Shown one piece after another: positions 58,081 through 64,000 of a DNA stretch of 64,000 bases. The notes beneath the pieces were generated by a model, which was given only the letters and a program-made list of their open reading frames with translations, searched no databases and had not been told where the DNA came from. How positions within the stretch are numbered: the first letter of the stretch is position 1; each line of letters begins with the position of its first letter. The translations under genes and the position numbers were made by a program. Origin of the DNA: Acanthopleura granulata (Eukaryota > Mollusca > Polyplacophora > Chitonida > Chitonidae); contig JABBOT010000003.1 of the NCBI GenBank assembly GCA_016165875.1, forward strand, positions 36,119,860-36,183,859, read 5' to 3'.

Positions 58081-58960
58081 AGATATATACATATAGAAGT
58101 GTCAAATAAGCTCTGGATAGCGTGTCAGCCACAATATTATCCTTACCAGTATGGATCAGGTGTGCTAATGATGTAGCTAACATGGTTAACTTTTCTCACC
58201 ACCTTATATGGTCCACTAAACTTTGCTTTATGTGGTTCCTGAAGTAAAGGCAACAAAACTAGAATCTGATTTCCAGGAGAAAAACTTCTTGGTTTAACCT
58301 TCCTCTCATAGTACAGTTTCATTTTCTCTTGAGGATCCTCAGATTAGCTCGAGCTATGTCCCAGGCTTTACATAACCTGTCACGAAAGAGGGAAACATAC
58401 GCTCGTTTGTCAAAACTAATGGGTTCTAAGCTCATGACCACTTACCAAATCAAGTGGACTATAACCAGCTGAACTCATTAGGAGTATCCATAGTAGCAAA
58501 CAATACAAATGGAATGCCTTTGTCTCAGCCTTCTGGCCATTGCAAGCAATAAGCTTGGAGATTGACGGAGATTGACGGTGGTAAGGTGTGGGCTCAAGTT
58601 GCTTAACCCCAGCGGATACATAACTTCGTGACATAATTCTGACATAAAATTTGACCCCTGGTCAGGTTGTATTTCCTTACGTAAACCATACCTGGTAAAA
58701 ACTGTAACAGATTATGAACTATCTGAGGAGTAGTCATCTACTTCAGTGGGATAGCTTCAGGAAAACTAGTAGTTGTATCCATAAGAGTGAAAAGATACTT
58801 GTAACCTGACTTAGTTCTGGGTAATTGACCAACTCAGTCAATAAGTACCTTACTAAAAGACTCACCAAAAGCAGGAATATTCTATGGGACATCAGCTATT
58901 TCCTCCACAGAGCAAACTTACTTTATTCCCTTTATCAATGATCTGACGTTGTGTTTAATA
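58080..58960 (-). mobile_element. Rearranged gypsy-type pol fragments
   Basis: On the minus strand: a piece reading DQGSNFMSEL, then SPLDLVSGHEL, PRSFSPGNQILVLLPL and AKFSGPYKVV (integrase core to GPY/F-type C-terminus). This is followed by TGKDNIVADTLSRA, which belongs to an RNase H end and should precede integrase. Frames are broken. It is not the same copy as the element at 28-31 kb. Confidence 0.7.
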
Positions 58961-58969
58961 AATATACAC

Positions 58970-59110
58970 ATATCTTTAAGTATAAGTGTCTAAAACATGT
59001 GTATAGGCCTACACTATATTGCTATGATCTCCAAGTGTATAATATCTGAAGCATAAAAGTGTTAGAAGTTAAACATCGAATTTTACAATTGTAAAATTTT
59101 TTACAATTTT
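58970..59110. repeat. AT-rich block shared with 33150-33410
   Basis: AATAAATATACACATAT, TATAAGTGTCTAAAACA, CCAAGTGTATAATATCTGA and GAAGTTAAACATCGAATTTT have close counterparts in the insertion inside the D1 of pseudogene 2. This indicates a small dispersed repeat. Confidence 0.65.
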
Positions 59111-59249
59111 TAATTGTTTGGGTTAAGGTCATCACATCATGCTTCACATGACAAGATTTTTTCATGTACTAGTATATAGAATTTCTCAGAAATACTTAGC
59201 ACTACACTTTGAATTTATTACACCATGATTTGAACCTAGAAAAATTTTT

Positions 59250-59370
59250 ATTTATTTTATTGGTGTTTTACGCCGTACTCAAGAATATTTCACTTATATG
59301 ACGGTGGCCAGCATTATGGTGGGAGGAAACCGGGCCGAGCCCGGCGGAAGCCCACGACCATCCGCAGGTT
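59250..59370 (-). mobile_element. SINE 3' part
   Basis: Tail and body from GTTTTACGCCGTACTCAAGA to CATCCGCAGGTTG. The head is missing. Confidence 0.88.
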
Positions 59371-59869
59371 GAACGTAGATAAAGGTGGTGGTCAATACAT
59401 CATTGCCATTAAAGGGGGTAAACGGAATCATTTCAAAGGCATAGTGAGATTAAACATAATCGTACACATATATTATTTCAAAGTACCCTTTAGTGGATTT
59501 CTGCTCATGCGGCTAATTATTTATGCAATGACCCCTTTGCACTAGTAAAATGTAGTTCGTACATTGTACCACTGTTTCACCCATAATGTTGAATTTATTT
59601 AAGAGTGTGGTCCGAAGTGAAATCGAGTCTTTGGTCCAATGAGCTAACACGATATACTAAATCGATGATATACTATTGTTCCCGAATATATTTGCAACAG
59701 GATGTTTTTTTCAGATCAAAGAATCGCGTAAGAGTTAGTTTAGTCGACTTAGGAAGTCATGAAAGGTAAAGAACATTTTAAGAATCCGTATGTGGAACAC
59801 GAATTGGATTTTACTTTCTTTATTGGGTGTTTGTATCAGTGGGATGGTTAAATCAATTCTTCGTGTATA

Positions 59870-60344
59870 TAAGAGCTTTACACGTAACCGTTATATGCCC
59901 AGTAAAACATGTACAATTGTTAATATAACACATACAACTGTTATAATATAACTTATGTTATAATATAAATAAAAATGACTATTTTAAACCAAATATTTTT
60001 TTTATAATATTTGCACAGCTTAATCACAAATATGAAAACAATTCACAGGGCTATGAGGAATTGCAGATTGTTAAACTTGCTTCTGCGAAAATGTATACTT
60101 AGCCATATACACATACAATGATTCGATGACAATTCTCCACATCTCCTTAATAAATCAGATTTATTTTGATGAAGTCGTGTTTTCTGTTTCTTAAAACTGT
60201 GCTTCCTGGTAAAATGTAAAATGTTAATATATTATTGCAGTGTAGAAGTTCCACCAGTCTGCGCATGGTTGTCGGTTTTCCCCGGTCTCTGTCCCGTTTT
60301 CTCCCATCATAATTCTGACCGACGTGGTAGAAGCGAAATATACT
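59870..60344 (+). repeat. Duplicated spacer block, copy 2
   Basis: Counterpart of 47870-48600 without the SINE at 47946. Shared words include CGTAACCGTTATATGCCC and TAATATTTGCACAGCTTAAT. Confidence 0.8.
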
Positions 60345-60470
60345 TTACGCCGCACTCAAGAATATTTCACTTCTACGACAGCAGTCAGCATTATTGCGGG
60401 AGGAAACAGGGCAGAGGCCGGGGAAAACCCACGACCATCCGCTGGCTGCTGGTGGACCTTCCTACTTACG
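60247..60470. mobile_element. Tail-to-tail inverted SINE pair
   Basis: A forward copy ends at GTAGAAGCGAAATATACT (60344) and a reverse copy starts at TTACGCCGCACTCAAGAATA. The arms (about 100 nt each) could pair as a hairpin around CTTCTACGAC and GTAGAAG. Confidence 0.8.
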
Positions 60471-60479
60471 ATCAAAACT

Positions 60480-61150
60480 CGCATCATCTGTAAGGAAATG
60501 CTATCGTTGTATGGACAGCTGAATAGCAGGAAGAAGTCATAATCGACCAGCATATTCCGATCCCAGAGGAAGTCAAGCTATGGGAAATAAAACCTACCGT
60601 CTTTCACCAAAACCATCATCTTGGCTTTGCTGACAACACACTTCTGCCCCGAGTCCTTCATGCCCAATTCAGCAACTATTTTTTCGTTTTGCTTAACTGG
60701 AGTTTATCTGGCTTTCCAAGTCGCTTGGGTTATTTAACGACGTCGTCTCACCACCGTAAAGACCTCCTCATGCAGACATGTTTATAACTGATGCCGGTTT
60801 AATGGAACATTTGGTAGAAACCAGCAGAAAGGATCAGTTATTCAAATTGAAGAACAATAGAATTTCACGTGCTTTATTGTTGGTATTTAAAAAGTAAACA
60901 TCACAATTCCGTCACACAATGATGGAATTCTGTGCTTGAACCAAAGTTGAAAAATCCAAACATTCTCCTTCGGTTGGATGGTTTTTGTACCGATGGGTGC
61001 GACATGTGCCCAACTTTTGGCAGACATATACCTGTCGTATACAAGCAGAAATTATTAAAGAGTACTCTGCACCAGGTTCGATCACCTGGCCAAAAAGTAT
61101 ATTTGCTAGAGGTAAACACTCCGTATATGGCAAACTCAGTCAATGACAGA
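60480..61150 (+). repeat. Dispersed repeat, copy 2
   Basis: Inverted counterpart of 10560-11280, matching through TATGGACAGCTGAATAGC, AGGAAGTCAAGCTATGGGAA and ATCATCTTGGCTTTGCTGAC. It has many differences. It is followed by a reverse-transcriptase-associated segment. Confidence 0.6.
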
Positions 61151-61458
61151 TGTCCATCTTCACCGGATTTAAAGGAAACTACAGACTCTCACGGTACTCT
61201 GCATGGTACCTGGACTTACTTCTGAACAAAGACCACAATGCTGTCCCATCACGCCAACTTTACGACAAGAGAGAGACTTTCGCTGTTGATATAGTGAATT
61301 GTCCCTACCTGGATAGCAATATATCGACGGGCCTTACGTATGGCGTGTACATATCTTGGTATTTCCCGCCAAGACATTTTATTACTGGTTTGGGTGCAAA
61401 ACTGGAAAAGACGCACCCGGCTTCCATGGATACAGGTAGAAGAACTCTAAACTGCTGA
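61150..61458 (+). mobile_element. Retroelement protein fragment (post-RT region)
   Basis: Encodes AWYLDLLLNKDHNAV, RQLYDKRETFAVDIVNCPYL and SNISTGLTYGVYISWYF. The pattern LYDKR-x8-NxPYLDSNI-x3-xYGVYIS is common in reverse-transcriptase-containing repeats of invertebrates, just after the polymerase domain. The RT palm itself is not visible and the class is uncertain. Confidence 0.55.
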
Positions 61459-61459
61459 T

Positions 61460-62551
61460 TTTGTACTTTGCGTTTATTTGGGAATCCTGATATTTTGATG
61501 ATGTTAGCCTTGTCTCAGAAGGCCTGGCTTATACACACATGCGTACCCTGATCTGACGGGTTACGTGTGGCCTCAACCCACACCGGATTTTTACTTCCCG
61601 ATCGGCACGGGCTCGCATGTAGGTCGGGTTATTCTTATTGGGTTGAGGTTTCCACAGGCAGATGTAGGCCATTTCACTCACAACAGTTTAAGTGTTTTAC
61701 CGACCAGGGTAAGGTGGAATTGAATCTTCAGTATTTTTTACGAAACAAAAGATTCTATATTCTGAAATGTATGCCCCTTGAGCACATGTCCCACCGTGCT
61801 GAGGCTGGTAGAAACAATGAACGGCTTACTGACGGTATTTAACGTCTTTTTGAAAAGTAAATGTAATGTGTGTATGCGTGAGCTGCACCTAGGCAATGAC
61901 ATGTGGCTACAGCTACTTTGTACATTGTTACGTGCCAAGTGTCGTTTTATATTCATATAAAATGTTCCCGTTACCTTGAGAGTTACGTGTACTCGCACAA
62001 TAGTTTTGAAAGTCTATTTTGGACACACCTTTACATGCATGTTTTGTTTTTATATTGCATGGATTGTGTACGTATGTTAAAATTGGATTCATGGGTAAAG
62101 CAGATGTAGACAGATGTACCACTGGATTCACACGTTTTGTGGGTTCTTTTGTGTACGTGTGCTAAACAGCCACAGTATTTTACATACTGGTGCCCGGCAG
62201 GGCCTGGTTCAATGCCCAATCTGGCCATACCACAGAATATAAAATGTACAGTCCTAGCGATTTCTGGTTTGATGTTAAATTTATAACGGGTTGGTCGGTC
62301 CCCCATGCCTGGTGTCTTCATTGGAACAGGTCTAATTATCTTCTCCATCTAATGATCTTTTCCAGTGATCTACCACCAATAATACCCTGACATCGGAACC
62401 TGTAGCAGCATTTCGACACCTTAGAAGTCGTGTAATGGCCACTACAATCTACTGCAAAGAGCGGTTCTAAAATAATTGAGGAAATGCATAAAACAAACTG
62501 TGCTGTGATCAGTTGTATTTATAAATCGGATGTACTCTCCCGTTGTTATGT
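61460..62551. other. No supported gene
   Basis: Spacer before the D1 exon. Several overlapping frames on both strands lack motifs. Confidence 0.4.
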
Positions 62552-62890
62552 TCCAGTACGGACTGTCATGAGTGTGTTAATGTCAGCACCGGATGATGCC
62601 GCGGCCATTCGTCCATTTACCATGGCGTGTAGGATAACCAGATCGACAGGTGAAAGATCTGCTCTCATCTGGACACGTGATGTTGGTCAGACTACATCCC
62701 GTATATACGCCTCCCGTGTCAATACCATTATCACCGTCATCACCAACTGGGTTACCTGGGGTATGTCAACATGTCAAGGGTGAATATATGTACACAGCGA
62801 CAATAGAGAACGTCACAGGAAACATGGGCCGGGGCAGATGGACATGTCAGTATAGTGGACACACCGGAAGTGTTACTCCGGATGTACAAG
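62552..62890 (+). pseudogene. Isolated D1 Ig exon with frameshift
   Basis: Acceptor TTCCAG, then MSVLMSAPDD, RPFTMACRITRSTGERSAL and IYASRV. About 10 nt that encode the RVCN cysteine in gene B are missing, shifting the frame. In another frame it continues with VKGEYMYTATIENVT, GRGRWTCQY and a donor CAAG|GTAAAT. No signal exon or D2 was found nearby. Confidence 0.8.
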
Positions 62891-63444
62891 GTAAATATAT
62901 CATAACATAATTTTCGAACCATACAAAAAACCACCCTGTGAATAAGATAGATTTCCTGAAAAATTGTCATTCAATTTGTATATGCATGTCTCTCATCCCC
63001 TATATGCCCTTGAGCACATTTACTGCTCACACAAACATGTAATAGTTTGGTTTGGTTGTGGATTAGCCATGCGCACGCGCGCTAAGCCCCCGGTTTTAAA
63101 TGAAAAGCGTAGGTGTAAAAGTGAGTGAATGGTGTTTAACGTCGGCAGGTGTAAGAGATGACTGCAAAACTATACATGTATGCTGTGAATTGCTCGCTAT
63201 GATGTGCAGGCTATGTATTAAACAATGAACTAAAGGTGAACTCACATCTGTTGTTTTGCTAATAGCCCAGCATGTGTTCCACAATGGAGAGTTCAATCCC
63301 ATGTCCAGGTAGAACCGAAGAGATAAATACTGGCTATCTTTTTCATACTTCTTAGTGGTTTGACGATCAACCTCACAGGATAGCCCTTGTATTGGTGGGT
63401 GGTATTCAGCATACTGTGACTGAGTGGTTTTTCATGCCTGATGT

Positions 63445-64000
63445 GTGGCCATTCTCTGTCTCTACATGAGCAAATGGGAAACAGGACACTGTGTTCTTAC
63501 GTGAGCAAAAAACAAACAGGACACTGTGTTCTTACATTAGGAAATAACTAAGAGGGCACCATGTTATTTCATGAGAAAATAGAAAGCAAAATCTATCAAT
63601 TAACAAGTAACAAGCAGTATTCTGAGACATCCCATTAGCAAATAACTAACGACACTAACCACACAACAGCACTCTGTGCCTTTAATCGAACGGGCAACAA
63701 TCAGTTCACTGTGACTTCACATGAGCAAATAACAAGCAGTAGGCCCAACAAAGTGTCCGTAGGGGCTGATAACAATCAATACACTATACCGACCTGAGCA
63801 AGTACCAAGCTGTAAGTCTAAACAGAGTGTCCCCAGGGGTAGATAACAATCAATACACTCTGACTTCACAAGAGCAAGTAGCGAAGGGTAAGCGTACACT
63901 GTCTAATCGCAGCAGCAGATCAACAGTATATTTTGTGTCTTCAAAGGAACACATAACACTACACTCTGACTTGACATGAGCAAAGAGTAAACAGTGGCCC
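63445..64000. repeat. Degenerate tandem repeat at the right edge
   Basis: Same repeat as 49150-49865, in the same orientation. The last 100 bases (CAGCAGATCAACAG, TTTTGTGTCTTCAAAGGAAC, CTTGACATGAGCAAAG) match 49750-49850 closely. Confidence 0.85.

Noticed and set aside
1..64000. CRISPR arrays, bacterial operons, tRNA or rRNA genes
   Set aside because: No regularly spaced direct repeats with unique spacers, no packed same-strand frames, and no full tRNA cloverleaf. The tRNA-like A and B boxes are all in SINE heads.

Overview
The window is eukaryotic animal DNA with no bacterial-style gene packing. Short exons sit between GT/AG introns of 0.1 to 4.4 kb, the background is AT-rich, and tRNA-derived SINEs and decayed transposons are scattered throughout. 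The abundant TACATGTA words and the SINE type suggest a lophotrochozoan, perhaps a bivalve or another mollusc or a brachiopod. That placement is a judgement from sequence style and was not tested.

The main content is a cluster of one family of cell-surface receptors. Each member starts with a 40-nt signal-peptide exon. Next come Ig-like domains (D1 V-like, D2, sometimes D3 and D4, then D5), one fibronectin type III domain, a transmembrane exon and four tiny exons for the cytoplasmic tail. All ectodomain exons begin and end in phase 1. Three members could be assembled exon by exon in a continuous reading frame: gene A (minus, 11595-21480, 556 codons, D1-D2-D5-FN3-TM), gene B (plus, 34674-44430, 754 codons, D1-D2-D3-D4-D5-FN3-TM) and gene C (minus, 49873-56403, 612 codons, D1-D1-D2-D5-FN3, with a damaged TM exon). 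Their tails share YEDL, exactly nine residues, YE[E/V]L, then a YxN site and a C-terminus that fits a class I PDZ ligand. This looks like a tyrosine-signalling receptor family, plausibly for recognition or immunity. That role is inferred, because no family name could be assigned from sequence alone.

Region by region: 1-3550 has no supported gene, only a SINE tail. 3552-6669 is a broken plus-strand paralogue (D1 to D4), with one SINE inside the D2 exon. 7640-9560 holds a SINE, a Tc1-like transposase fragment and a D1 scrap, and this block is duplicated at 31441-33230. Gene A follows. 25323-27770 carries the tail of a minus-strand pseudogene whose D1 end lies at 32940-33480, with a gypsy-type retroelement (about 28415-31434) between them. 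Gene B starts about 1.2 kb from that D1, head to head. 47774 is an orphan first exon with its 5' flank. Gene C follows. 58080-60470 has gypsy scraps and SINEs. 60480-61460 is a repeat shared with 10560-11280 plus a reverse-transcriptase-associated fragment. 62552-62890 is a frameshifted D1 exon. The degenerate 3'-flank repeat of gene C reappears at 63445-64000, which predicts the last exon of another minus-strand paralogue just past the right edge.
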